Below are positions 19,835 through 28,250 of a stretch of DNA of 64,000 bases, one piece after another. Every line of letters starts with the position of its first letter. The stretch's first letter is position 1. A program made the position numbers and the translations under genes. Source of the DNA: Epilithonimonas arachidiradicis (GTDB lineage Bacteria; Bacteroidota; Bacteroidia; Flavobacteriales; Weeksellaceae); contig NZ_RAQH01000001.1 of the NCBI RefSeq assembly GCF_003610695.1, positions 496,001 through 560,000 of the forward strand, read 5' to 3'. The notes beneath the pieces were generated by a model. That model saw nothing but the letters and a program-made list of their open reading frames with translations. It was not told the origin of the DNA and ran no database searches.

Positions 19835-21202
19835 ATGAAAAAAATATTATTTTCTTTAGCTTTGATTTCTATCACCGGCTTAGCACAAGCTCAAACTCCA
19901 ACTTGGGTTACAAAAACGACTGGAGCTCCCGCTCTACATTTTGCAACTAACGTTAAAGCGGTAGACGCTAATACGATATGGTTTAGTGATACTGCTTCTT
20001 CTTCAGCCACAGATACGGGGAGATATATTGGCCTTTCAACTGATGGCGGAAACACATGGACAAACAAATTAGTAACGGGGCCTGTTGCAGCTGCTACTAT
20101 AGGTGATATGCATCCAATTTCTGCAACAACTGCTTGGATTGTTAGCTCTGGATCAGGATCTCAAAATGGTATTTGGAAATCAACCAATGCAGGAACTTCT
20201 TGGACTAAACAAACAACAGCTTCTTTTAACACAGGTGTTTCTTTTGCTAATGTCGTTCATTTTTGGGATGAAAATGTTGGTTTTGCAGCTGGTGATCCAT
20301 TTCAGTCTGGAGCAAATCAAAGATTTGAAATGTATACCACTACAAATGGAGGCACGACTTGGACAAATATTCCTGCTGGAACTGCACCAGCACCACTTAA
20401 TGGAGCTGAATTTGGATATACAAACAAAATCACGGTTCAAGGTAATAATATCTGGTTGGGAACAGATTTAGGAAGAGTTCTTTATTCTCCAAATAGAGGG
20501 GCTTCTTGGCAGGCGTTTCAAACTCCAGCTGTTGATTTTGGTGGTGTAACAGTTTCAGGATTTACAGCTGATGTTGCATTTAGAGATTCAACAAATGGTT
20601 TATTGGCATCTGACGAAGATGGTGTATCGCTTTTGTATTCAACAACTGATAGTGGAGCGAACTGGACTCCAATTACACCAAATGGACCTTTTTATGCTAA
20701 TAATATAGTATATGTGCCAGGAACAGCAAACACTTATGTAAGTTCAGGATATGATTTGGGATCTTCTTATTCAACAGATGGAGGATTAAATTGGACGGAG
20801 ATAGGAAATGATCCTACATATGAAAAATATTTTGGTTCATTATCTTTCATTAGTCCAACTGTAGGTTTTACTGGTGGGGTTAGCCAAGCTCAAAGTACTG
20901 CTACCGGATTACCTTTCCCTTCTTTCAGTGTTCTTTCTGGAGATCTTACTTTAGCAGTTTCTGATGTTAATGTTAACAAAACTAAATTAACTGCTTTCCC
21001 AAATCCAGCTGTTGATGTTGTTAACTTAAAATCTTCTAAAGATATCAAAGAAATTGCGATTATCGATCTTTCTGGTAAGGTTGTTAAAAGAGAAAAATCT
21101 AACGGACAAGTTAATGTTTCTAATCTTGCAAAAGGTACTTATGTAGCACAAGCTATTTATACTGACGGAAGTGTTGAAAACACTAAAGTGATCAAAAAAT
21201 AA
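19835..21202 (+). CDS. secreted beta-propeller-like protein with type IX sorting domain
   Basis: A 455-residue protein. Signal peptide MKKILFSLALISITGLAQAQ is followed by about 330 residues of BNR/Ycf48-type repeats (STDGGNTWT, STNAGTSWT, TTNGGTTWT, STDGGLNWT), predicting a beta propeller. The last ~70 residues (AFPNPAVDVVNLKS to NTKVIKK) form a type A T9SS C-terminal sorting domain. It should therefore cross the outer membrane by type IX secretion and be anchored or released. Start ATG 19835 was chosen because the longer frame from 19766 places 23 residues before the signal peptide. The Asp-box pattern alone does not show sialidase activity. Confidence 0.88.
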   Translation: MKKILFSLALISITGLAQAQTPTWVTKTTGAPALHFATNVKAVDANTIWFSDTASSSATDTGRYIGLSTDGGNTWTNKLVTGPVAAATIGDMHPISATTAWIVSSGSGSQNGIWKSTNAGTSWTKQTTASFNTGVSFANVVHFWDENVGFAAGDPFQSGANQRFEMYTTTNGGTTWTNIPAGTAPAPLNGAEFGYTNKITVQGNNIWLGTDLGRVLYSPNRGASWQAFQTPAVDFGGVTVSGFTADVAFRDSTNGLLASDEDGVSLLYSTTDSGANWTPITPNGPFYANNIVYVPGTANTYVSSGYDLGSSYSTDGGLNWTEIGNDPTYEKYFGSLSFISPTVGFTGGVSQAQSTATGLPFPSFSVLSGDLTLAVSDVNVNKTKLTAFPNPAVDVVNLKSSKDIKEIAIIDLSGKVVKREKSNGQVNVSNLAKGTYVAQAIYTDGSVENTKVIKK

Positions 21203-21224
21203 TTTCAATTATTTTACATAATCC

Positions 21225-21250
21225 AACCCCGCAAATTGCGGGGTTTTTTA
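21225..21250 (+). terminator. intrinsic terminator after the T9SS cargo gene
   Basis: AACCCCGC (21225-21232) pairs with GCGGGGTT (21238-21245) around a five-base loop, followed by a T run. GC-rich stem, very clear. Confidence 0.9.
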
Positions 21251-21265
21251 TTGGAGGATAATTAC

Positions 21266-21273
21266 TACTTTTG
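21266..21273 (+). promoter_or_regulatory. -7 box upstream of the putative porin gene
   Basis: TACTTTTG matches TAnnTTTG and lies 16 bp before ATG 21290. A TTG at the right distance is not visible because the preceding terminator occupies that space. Confidence 0.45.
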
Positions 21274-21289
21274 TACTCAAATTTCCTTG

Positions 21290-23212
21290 ATGAAATATTT
21301 ATCAATACTGTTCCTTGTTTTTTGTGTTTTGATTCATGCACAGCAAGTCAACAAAACAGATTCTAACCAATTGCCTTCAGATACCTTAAAAATAGACTCT
21401 GGGGAAAAAGATTCGTTAGAGATATACAAACCTACCATATATGATTATCAGGTGAAAAAAAGATTTTCCGAAAAGAAAATCTATGACACCACTTTTGCTA
21501 TTGAGAGATCATATATCGTTACTCAGTATAACAAGAAGGATAATTTTGGCAAAATTCAGTATGCCAATATTGGATCCGGATTTCAAAATTTAGTTTATGA
21601 AAAGAATTCTGAACAGAATCTCAGTCTTCTCCCAGAAAACAAATCATTCTATCTTTTAGGCGAAAATGACATCAATTATTACGATGTAAAAACGCCAACG
21701 ACTACATTTTTCTACAACAATGCAATGAAAAATGGTGGTCAATTACAAACCACATATACTCAGAATGTCGGCAAAAATTTCAATTTTGCGATAGAGTATA
21801 TGGGTCTACGGTCACAAGGACTTTATCGGAACAGTCTGGCTTCGAGTAACAACACCATTTTTAGCGGACATTATATTTCTAAAAATAACAAATACGAAGC
21901 TTATGCTCATTACATTCACCAGAATGTCAACAACCAGGAAAATGGAGGAATTGCTGATTTGGATGTATTTCTAAGCGGTGACTCGAGATTCAATAACAGG
22001 CAAAATATTGAAACCAATTTATCCGGCGTCGAATCAAGATATTCTTACAGGAGATACTATTTCAGCCAGGAGTTCGCCCCTTTTGATCCGGCTAAATATC
22101 CATTCAAGTTAAGACATACGATTTATCATCAGGGTAATAAATATTATTTCTCAGAAACAGCTTCGGCTATAGATTTTTTTGGCGGAATGGATATTTCAGG
22201 ATTTCCATTAACTAATAAAAAGTTCTCCAACAATCTCAGCAACACTTTCAGCTTGGTTTGGGATAATGAGAAATTTAAGCTGGATGCAGGATTCCGACAT
22301 CAATACATCACTTTCGGGAACAAAAATGCTTATCCAGTCCTCAATATTCCGGGTTATTTCAAAGAACAGAGATTTGGTGCGGTTGGGAATTTACAAATCA
22401 AATTGTTAGATAAGATTCAACTCAAATCTTTCTTGGAAATTTCCAAAGGTTCAGAATTCGGAGATTATATCAAAACCACCAACGAATTGGTTTTTGAACC
22501 TATCAAAGATTATTTGGTAGAAGGTCGGGTTAATTTCCAGTCCGCTTATCCAAGCTTTAACTATTTGGTTAACTCTTCGCATTATCTCAACTACAATTAT
22601 TATCTGCAAAACCCGAATAACGAAGTCGTAACCCAAATTGGAGGAACGTTAAGGTTGGCAAAATGGTTCAATACCCAGCTTTTTGTAGATTATTTCAGAA
22701 TCGATAATTATACTTATTTTGATAATTCTGCAAAGCCACAACAGAGTTCTTCCTCGCTCAACATTTCTCAGATTGGTGGAGAAGCGACAGCCAACTATAA
22801 AAGATTTCACTTGAACGGAAGGGTATTGTTCCAAAAAGCTTTGACCAACGATAATCTTTTGCCGATGCCCGATTTTATTGGAAGAGTCAATTTATATTAT
22901 CAGGCGCCGGCGTTCAAAAAAGCAGCAGAAATTCAGGCTGGTGTGAAATTATATTACTTTTCCAAATTTGCGTCTCGAGAATTTTCACCAATTCTTAATG
23001 AGTATATTTTACCAGGAACAAACGCATATTCCATTGGTGGACAGCCGATTGCTGATGTTTACATCAATATGAGAGTCAAGAGGATGTTTTTCTACGTCGA
23101 GGGGCAGCATATTAACCAGACCTTTATGCAGAACAAATCGTTTACAGTGCCCAATTATCCGATTTATGATTTTCGTCTGAACCTGGGTGTGGTTTGGTAT
23201 CTTTTCCACTAA
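21290..23212 (+). CDS. putative Porin_10-family beta-barrel outer-membrane protein
   Basis: A 640-residue protein with signal peptide MKYLSILFLVFCVLIHAQQ. After a ~110-residue soluble part, the rest shows alternating aromatic strands typical of a barrel (for example FNFAIEYMGLRSQGLY, YEAYAHYIHQN) and ends FRLNLGVVWYLFH, an outer-membrane insertion end. It resembles the Bacteroidetes 'putative porin' family (Porin_10). Start ATG 21290 was chosen since the frame from 21236 begins inside the preceding terminator. No substrate or partner is suggested by context. Confidence 0.78.
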   Translation: MKYLSILFLVFCVLIHAQQVNKTDSNQLPSDTLKIDSGEKDSLEIYKPTIYDYQVKKRFSEKKIYDTTFAIERSYIVTQYNKKDNFGKIQYANIGSGFQNLVYEKNSEQNLSLLPENKSFYLLGENDINYYDVKTPTTTFFYNNAMKNGGQLQTTYTQNVGKNFNFAIEYMGLRSQGLYRNSLASSNNTIFSGHYISKNNKYEAYAHYIHQNVNNQENGGIADLDVFLSGDSRFNNRQNIETNLSGVESRYSYRRYYFSQEFAPFDPAKYPFKLRHTIYHQGNKYYFSETASAIDFFGGMDISGFPLTNKKFSNNLSNTFSLVWDNEKFKLDAGFRHQYITFGNKNAYPVLNIPGYFKEQRFGAVGNLQIKLLDKIQLKSFLEISKGSEFGDYIKTTNELVFEPIKDYLVEGRVNFQSAYPSFNYLVNSSHYLNYNYYLQNPNNEVVTQIGGTLRLAKWFNTQLFVDYFRIDNYTYFDNSAKPQQSSSSLNISQIGGEATANYKRFHLNGRVLFQKALTNDNLLPMPDFIGRVNLYYQAPAFKKAAEIQAGVKLYYFSKFASREFSPILNEYILPGTNAYSIGGQPIADVYINMRVKRMFFYVEGQHINQTFMQNKSFTVPNYPIYDFRLNLGVVWYLFH

Positions 23213-23230
23213 TTTTGTTAGAGTAATTAT

Positions 23231-23316
23231 GGCAGCTATTTCCGCCTTCCGCTCCCAATCTTTTTACTTTTTAGCAAAAAAGCAAAAAGGATTTCCGCTC
23301 AAGTCGGGCTGCAATT
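23231..23316. repeat. dispersed intergenic repeat, copy A (with inner hairpin)
   Basis: From GCTCCCAATC (23251) to GCAATT (23316) it is nearly identical to 28137-28205: the copies differ by one substitution in the T-rich centre, one near the right end, and a 3-base length difference. The centre folds as a long A/T stem (CTTTTTACTTTTT with AAAAAAGCAAAAAG). The left flank 23231-23250, read on the minus strand, resembles the end of the element at 41585-41690. Confidence 0.75.
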
Positions 23317-23370
23317 AAAACATAAAAACAACATTTGTAAATAAATAGAAGCTTAAAACTTTGTTGAGTA

Positions 23371-23432
23371 AAACGCCTTTGCGTATCTTAAAAACAATAA
23401 GTTGTTAAAAAAACCTTGCGAACCTTGCGTTT
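23371..23432 (+). repeat. TTTGYG-box repeat, copy 1, upstream of bshC
   Basis: About 62 bases with the order GCCTTTGCG, an A-rich spacer, then the tandem CTTGCGAACCTTGCGTT. Related copies are at 59733-59790 and 61172-61233, all on the plus strand and all ending shortly before a start codon (here 24 bp before bshC). It may be a mobile intergenic repeat or a leader element. Confidence 0.65.
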
Positions 23433-23456
23433 AAAAATATAAAAAGTATCAACCAA

Positions 23457-25031
23457 ATGACCATCGGTTTCGAACATATAAACAGCATTCCAAAACTTAT
23501 CAAAGATTTCTTGGGAAAAAAACTGGACGGATTTCAGAATAAAACATTCGATTTAGACAACTTCAAAAATCAAATTTCTGAGAAACAAAATTCGTACTCC
23601 GATGATAAGAGAGAATTGCTTTATGATGCAATCTTGTCACAGAATCAGGAAGAGCAGATGTCTCCAAAACAATTGGATTATCTGTTTTCTCTAAAAGATA
23701 AAAATACGTTTACCATTACGACTGGACATCAGCTCAATCTATTTACAGGTCCGGTTTTCTTTGTTTATAAGATTTTGCAGACTATCAAAACTGCAGAATT
23801 TTTAAAATCCAATTTCCCAGAGTATAATTTTGTTCCTGTTTTTTGGATGGCAACAGAAGACCACGATTTTGAAGAAATCAACCACTTCAAAACACGTGAC
23901 CATTACTACGAAATCAAAGGTAATGCTGGTGGCGATGTTGGTAGGATTACAATCGATGAGAACTTTTTTGTTCAGGAATTTGAGAAAGAATTCAAAGATA
24001 ATGTTTATGGTACCGAATTGATTCTCTGGATTAAAAAAGCCTATCAACAAGGGAAAACCCACACGCAAGCCATTCGGTATTTGGTCAATCAATTATTTGC
24101 AGATTACGGGTTACTGACGATTGACGGAAACGAAAAAGAACTGAAAAGTCAGGTTAAAAAAATCTTCCGTCAAGAATTATTATCCAATCAGCTTTTCGAA
24201 ACAACTAAAAATCAAAGAGAATTTCTCGAGAAAGAATATCACAAAGTTCAGGTCAATCCAAGAGAAATCAATCTTTTTTATTTGACGGAAACCAGAAATC
24301 GGATAGAAAAAATTAACAATGATTGTTTTATTCTAGAAACCGATTTGAAGTTTTCTCAAGAGGAAATTCTCAACGAACTGGAAAATCATCCCGAAAAATT
24401 CAGTCCCAATGCGGTTCTTCGTCCTGCTTATCAGGAAACGATTATGCCAAATCTGGCTTATGTTGGCGGAAACGCTGAGATTATGTATTGGATAGAGTTG
24501 AAAGATTATTTCGAATCCATTAATCTTCCTTTCCCGATTTTGATTCCGAGAAACTCGATGTTGTTTCTGGAAGAAAAAACCTTCAGAAAAATTGAAAATT
24601 CAGGATTGAAGATTGAAGATTTCTTCGGAAACTTTGCGGAAGTTATCAATCAAAAAATATTAGATAATAACGAAATCAAATTGCTTCTTCAACAGAAAGA
24701 ACAAGATTTAATTAATTCGTTTTCAGAAATAAAAACAAAGGCAGAACAAACAGACAAAACGTTTGTAAACCTTGTGAATGCAGAGGAAACTCGACAATTA
24801 AAATCTTTCAAAAGAATGCAAAAACGTCTTTTGAAAGCTGAGAAAATAAAGCAGTCTGAGAAATTTGAACAGATGCAGAATTTATTTCTGAAAGTTCATC
24901 CGGGCGGAACCTGGCAGGAAAGAGTTTTGAATTTCAGCGTGTTTTACGCAGATTTGGGAAAAGAATGGATTGCTGAAACTTATCAACAAATGGATGTTCA
25001 AAAATCGGAATTGATTATTTCGCCCATTTAA
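23457..25031 (+). CDS. bshC: bacillithiol synthase BshC (putative cysteine ligase)
   Basis: A 524-residue cytoplasmic protein recognisable throughout as BshC. TITTGHQLNLFTGPVFFVYKI (quoted in part) and VFWMATEDHDFEEINHF are its nucleotide-binding-like signatures, with the C-terminal coiled-coil region near LLLQQKEQDLINSF. It is believed to add cysteine to glucosaminyl-malate, the last step of bacillithiol synthesis, so this organism likely uses bacillithiol as its low-molecular-weight thiol. bshA and bshB are not in the window. Start ATG 23457 is followed by MTIGFEHINSIPKLIKDF. Confidence 0.92.
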   Translation: MTIGFEHINSIPKLIKDFLGKKLDGFQNKTFDLDNFKNQISEKQNSYSDDKRELLYDAILSQNQEEQMSPKQLDYLFSLKDKNTFTITTGHQLNLFTGPVFFVYKILQTIKTAEFLKSNFPEYNFVPVFWMATEDHDFEEINHFKTRDHYYEIKGNAGGDVGRITIDENFFVQEFEKEFKDNVYGTELILWIKKAYQQGKTHTQAIRYLVNQLFADYGLLTIDGNEKELKSQVKKIFRQELLSNQLFETTKNQREFLEKEYHKVQVNPREINLFYLTETRNRIEKINNDCFILETDLKFSQEEILNELENHPEKFSPNAVLRPAYQETIMPNLAYVGGNAEIMYWIELKDYFESINLPFPILIPRNSMLFLEEKTFRKIENSGLKIEDFFGNFAEVINQKILDNNEIKLLLQQKEQDLINSFSEIKTKAEQTDKTFVNLVNAEETRQLKSFKRMQKRLLKAEKIKQSEKFEQMQNLFLKVHPGGTWQERVLNFSVFYADLGKEWIAETYQQMDVQKSELIISPI

Positions 25032-25042
25032 ATTGAAAGCAT

Positions 25043-25050
25043 TATTTTTG
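25043..25050 (+). promoter_or_regulatory. -7 box upstream of the LysM gene
   Basis: TATTTTTG matches TAnnTTTG 19 bp before ATG 25070, but no TTG sits at the expected distance. The gene may also be co-transcribed with bshC, 38 bp upstream. Confidence 0.35.
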
Positions 25051-25069
25051 TAACCATATAAAGAAAGGG

Positions 25070-27076
25070 ATGATTAAAAAGATTTTCATTTTATCGGGAC
25101 TTATCAGCTTTTTGGGGCTTTCTGCGCAGAAAACCCACACCGTTTTAGCTAAGGAAACGCCTTACGGGATTTCTAAACAATATGGTTTGACGGTAGATGA
25201 ATTGTATCGGATGAATCCTTCCGCTAAAGATAATGGGCTGAAAATCGGCGATATTATTGTCGTTTCAAAAAGTAGTGGCGGTACAAAAACCGTAGCTTCC
25301 ACGCCTGCTTCTACAAATTCTGTAACTAAAACAGGAAAAACAGGAACCATTACGTTGCAGCCAAAGCAAACCATTTACGGCATTACAAAACAATATCAGA
25401 TTTCTGAGGCTGACCTTAGAAAACTGAATCCTGAACTGGATTCTCATATGAAAATAGGGGATAAGATTACTTTGCCTTTAGATAACATTCAGAAGTTCGG
25501 TGGTTCTGCACCTGCAGCAACAGCAGCTGTTCAGACCACAACAATTACAGAAAAACCTGCGGAAGTAAAAACGGTAACGAAAACTGAAACAGCTTCTTCT
25601 GACAAAGGCTTATACGTTGTTCAGGCAAAAGACAATTATTATAAAATATCGAGACAGTTCAACCTGACTCAGAAGCAGTTATTCGCATTGAATCCGGGAT
25701 TGGAATCTTCTGGTTTGAAACCAGGTGAAACAATCAGAGTTTCGGGTTCTGATTCTGTTGCAACTTCTTCTAATAATTCTATCAAAGTTGAAGATAATTC
25801 TCAAAGCAATACAACTTCGGCTCCGGTGACGGAAACGACAAGACAGACTACGCTTTCAGAACCTGTGAAAAACTCTTCAAACACAGCTTCTTCAGAAGAT
25901 GATTATGTAACTTACACCGTTCAAAGTGGCGATACAATGTTCAGTATTATGAACAGATTCAATGTAACGCTGGACCAATTGATTAGCCTTAATCCAAATC
26001 TTGCCGATGGTTTGAAAGCTGGAATGACTTTGAAAATCAAGAAGCAAGATCCGATGTATTCTAAAAAAGCAGGTGATGTTTTGAGTGTTGTTTTGATGTT
26101 GCCTTTCGGGTTTGATGCTAATGATGCAAAGTACAGAACAATGTCTATGGATTTCCTGACAGGTGCGAAATTAGCTGCGGAAAGAAATGCAACCAACGGA
26201 CAAAAACTGGACATCAAAGTGGTAGATGCGGGAAACGAAACGACTTTTAAAAATAGCCTTTCTCAAATCAATCCGGATAATACAGATTTGATTGTTGGAC
26301 CTTTTTTCAAATCAAGTGTTCTTGAAGTTCTAAGATTCGTCAATGACAAAAAGATTCCTGTGGTTGCACCATTTGCTAACTCCGAAGACCTTTTTGATTA
26401 CAGCAATCTGATTATCGTCGAAACTGAAAATTCGGTTTATTCAGACAGAATCGTAAAAGAAGTTGGTCAGGTTTATCAGGACCAGAAAATCTATATCGTT
26501 GCAGACAATTCCAAAGCGAATGCTAACGCAATTAAAGCCGGGTTGGAAAAATCATTGTCAAAACCGAATGTAGTTATTGTTAATTCCTCATCAGAAATTC
26601 AGCTGGAAAATAATATGATGACTGGACAATCGGTTCCTGTGATTGCGATTTTGGCTGATGATGACGAATCTGCAGGTGCTGCATTTGCTTCCAAAATCAT
26701 TAATCTTGGAAAACAAACAGAAGGTGTAAAAGCATTCAGTATGTTCTACAGTCCAAGTTTTGAGAAAAATGTGGATGACCTTTCCAGAGCAAGTCTGGTT
26801 TATCTGATGGACAGAAAAATTAATTATGACGGAGATTTTGAAAAAGAAATTCTTGCTGCTTACAAAGTAAAATACTGCAAAACACCTTCAAAATATGCGG
26901 TAATCGGTTTCGACGTGATGAATGATATGCTAACGAGAGAAAATAAAAAAGGAGAAATCTTCAAACAAATCGGTAAATCACAAACACAGCTGGCTACCAA
27001 ATTCGAGTTTGTAAAAGCAAAACCAAACGGCGCTTACATCAACAACGGTTACAGAGTGGTGAGATTGATGCAATAA
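25070..27076 (+). CDS. secreted LysM-repeat protein with periplasmic-binding-like C-terminal domain
   Basis: A 668-residue protein. Signal peptide MIKKIFILSGLISFLGLSAQ precedes four LysM-type modules, each with a Y/F-x-I-x3-Y/F core and an N-P-x-L segment (TVLAKETPYGISKQYGLT, QTIYGITKQYQIS, DNYYKISRQFNLT, GDTMFSIMNRFNVT), separated by Ser/Thr-rich linkers. From about residue 335 a type-1 periplasmic-binding (LpoA-like) fold follows (VVLMLPFGF, LDIKVVDAGNETT, LIVGPFF). It probably binds peptidoglycan and acts in envelope maintenance. No catalytic motif is visible. Confidence 0.82.
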   Translation: MIKKIFILSGLISFLGLSAQKTHTVLAKETPYGISKQYGLTVDELYRMNPSAKDNGLKIGDIIVVSKSSGGTKTVASTPASTNSVTKTGKTGTITLQPKQTIYGITKQYQISEADLRKLNPELDSHMKIGDKITLPLDNIQKFGGSAPAATAAVQTTTITEKPAEVKTVTKTETASSDKGLYVVQAKDNYYKISRQFNLTQKQLFALNPGLESSGLKPGETIRVSGSDSVATSSNNSIKVEDNSQSNTTSAPVTETTRQTTLSEPVKNSSNTASSEDDYVTYTVQSGDTMFSIMNRFNVTLDQLISLNPNLADGLKAGMTLKIKKQDPMYSKKAGDVLSVVLMLPFGFDANDAKYRTMSMDFLTGAKLAAERNATNGQKLDIKVVDAGNETTFKNSLSQINPDNTDLIVGPFFKSSVLEVLRFVNDKKIPVVAPFANSEDLFDYSNLIIVETENSVYSDRIVKEVGQVYQDQKIYIVADNSKANANAIKAGLEKSLSKPNVVIVNSSSEIQLENNMMTGQSVPVIAILADDDESAGAAFASKIINLGKQTEGVKAFSMFYSPSFEKNVDDLSRASLVYLMDRKINYDGDFEKEILAAYKVKYCKTPSKYAVIGFDVMNDMLTRENKKGEIFKQIGKSQTQLATKFEFVKAKPNGAYINNGYRVVRLMQ

Positions 27077-27090
27077 TTATAGTTGATATG

Positions 27091-27184
27091 TGATGAATGA
27101 TAATTGATTCAGGATTCGCACTTTCACCCGTAGAAATAAAATAAAATTTAAAACATTGATGATATAATCATTTATCATTCATCA
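27091..27184. repeat. inverted repeat (18-bp arms, one mismatch) upstream of fabD
   Basis: TGATGAATGATAATTGAT (27091-27108) is complementary to 27167-27184 apart from one position, with a 58-base interval. It lies between the LysM gene and fabD (ATG 27203). It may be a bidirectional hairpin, a small repeat relic, or chance in AT-rich DNA. Confidence 0.45.
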
Positions 27185-27202
27185 ATTATCATTTATAAAT
27201 AT

Positions 27203-28078
27203 ATGAAAGCACTTGTATTTCCTGGGCAGGGTTCACAGTTTGTCGGGATGGGAAAAGAACTTTACGATTCCCGAAAGGATGTGAAAGACCTGATGGATTC
27301 TGCCAATGATATTCTTGGTTTTGATATTGTCTCAGTAATGTTCAATGGGACAGACGAAGACCTTAAAAAAACCAGCGTAACTCAGCCTGCTATCTTCTTA
27401 CACTCGGTTGCTGCTGTAAAAGTAGCGAACGGTTTAGGCGCTCAGATGGTTGCCGGACATTCTTTAGGCGAGTTTTCTGCTTTGGTTGCTAACGGTGTTT
27501 TGTCTTTCGAAGACGGACTGAAATTAGTTTCCGAAAGAGCACAGGCAATGCAAATGGCTTGTGATATTAATCCTAGTTCTATGGCTGCAATTCTTGGTCT
27601 GGAAGATGCGAAAGTTGAAGAAATCTGTGCAGAAATCGAGGGAATTGTTGTTCCTGCCAATTACAACTGTCCAGGACAATTAGTAATTTCTGGAGAAACA
27701 GCGTCTGTAGAAAAAGCTTGTGAAGCTTTGAAAGCGGCTGGTGCAAAAAGAGCTTTGTTGCTACCTGTAAATGGTGCTTTCCATTCTCCATTGATGATGC
27801 CTGCCCAAGAGAGATTGGCTGCGGCGATTGAAAATACAAAGTTCAGAAATCCAACGATTCCGGTTTATCAAAACATCACAACAACTGCGGTTTCTGATCC
27901 GGAAGAAATCAAGAAAAATCTGATTGCTCAGTTGACAGGTCCGGTAAAATGGACTCAGAGTGTTCAGAATATGATAAAAGACGGAGCAAGTAACTTCGTA
28001 GAAGTTGGACCTGGAAAAACGCTTCAAGGTTTGATTAAAAAAATTAATCCGGAAGTAACGGTTGCTTCTGCAATCTAA
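27203..28078 (+). CDS. fabD: malonyl-CoA:ACP transacylase FabD
   Basis: A 291-residue enzyme of fatty-acid synthesis. The N-terminal FPGQGSQFVGMG is the family start, GHSLGE carries the nucleophile S87, with R112 and catalytic H194 in GAFHSPLM. The C-terminal EVGPGKTLQGLIKK is also typical. It loads malonyl groups onto acyl carrier protein. No other fab gene is adjacent, so it appears to stand alone here. Confidence 0.96.
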   Translation: MKALVFPGQGSQFVGMGKELYDSRKDVKDLMDSANDILGFDIVSVMFNGTDEDLKKTSVTQPAIFLHSVAAVKVANGLGAQMVAGHSLGEFSALVANGVLSFEDGLKLVSERAQAMQMACDINPSSMAAILGLEDAKVEEICAEIEGIVVPANYNCPGQLVISGETASVEKACEALKAAGAKRALLLPVNGAFHSPLMMPAQERLAAAIENTKFRNPTIPVYQNITTTAVSDPEEIKKNLIAQLTGPVKWTQSVQNMIKDGASNFVEVGPGKTLQGLIKKINPEVTVASAI

Positions 28079-28118
28079 GAATAGAATTTTAGAGCAGCTT
28101 AATCCGCCTGTAGTTTAT

Positions 28119-28135
28119 CCTGAGCGAAGTCGAAG
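28119..28135. repeat. half copy of the CTGAGCGNAGTCGAAG intergenic repeat
   Basis: CCTGAGCGAAGTCGAAG matches one arm of the inverted repeat at 59633-59707 and abuts copy B of the other repeat family. Part of a patchwork of repeats between fabD and the GHMP kinase gene. Confidence 0.55.
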
Positions 28136-28136
28136 G

Positions 28137-28205
28137 GCTCCCAATCTTTTTAATTTTTAGCAAAAAAGCAAAAAGGATTTCCGCTCAAGTCGGGTTGCTG
28201 CAATT
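28137..28205. repeat. dispersed intergenic repeat, copy B (with inner hairpin)
   Basis: Near-identical to 23251-23316 over about 66 bases, same orientation relative to the plus strand, about 5 kb away. The T-rich/A-rich centre can fold into a stem of 14 or more pairs. It lies in the 172-bp gap between fabD and the GHMP kinase gene. Confidence 0.75.
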
Positions 28206-28250
28206 CAATGTTCCAAAAAAACGATTATTAAAAAATAAAACAATCAACAA

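Noticed and set aside
19835-21202. Sialidase activity for the T9SS cargo protein
   Set aside because: It has only Asp-box-like repeats; the sialidase catalytic arginine triad and RIP motif are not evident.
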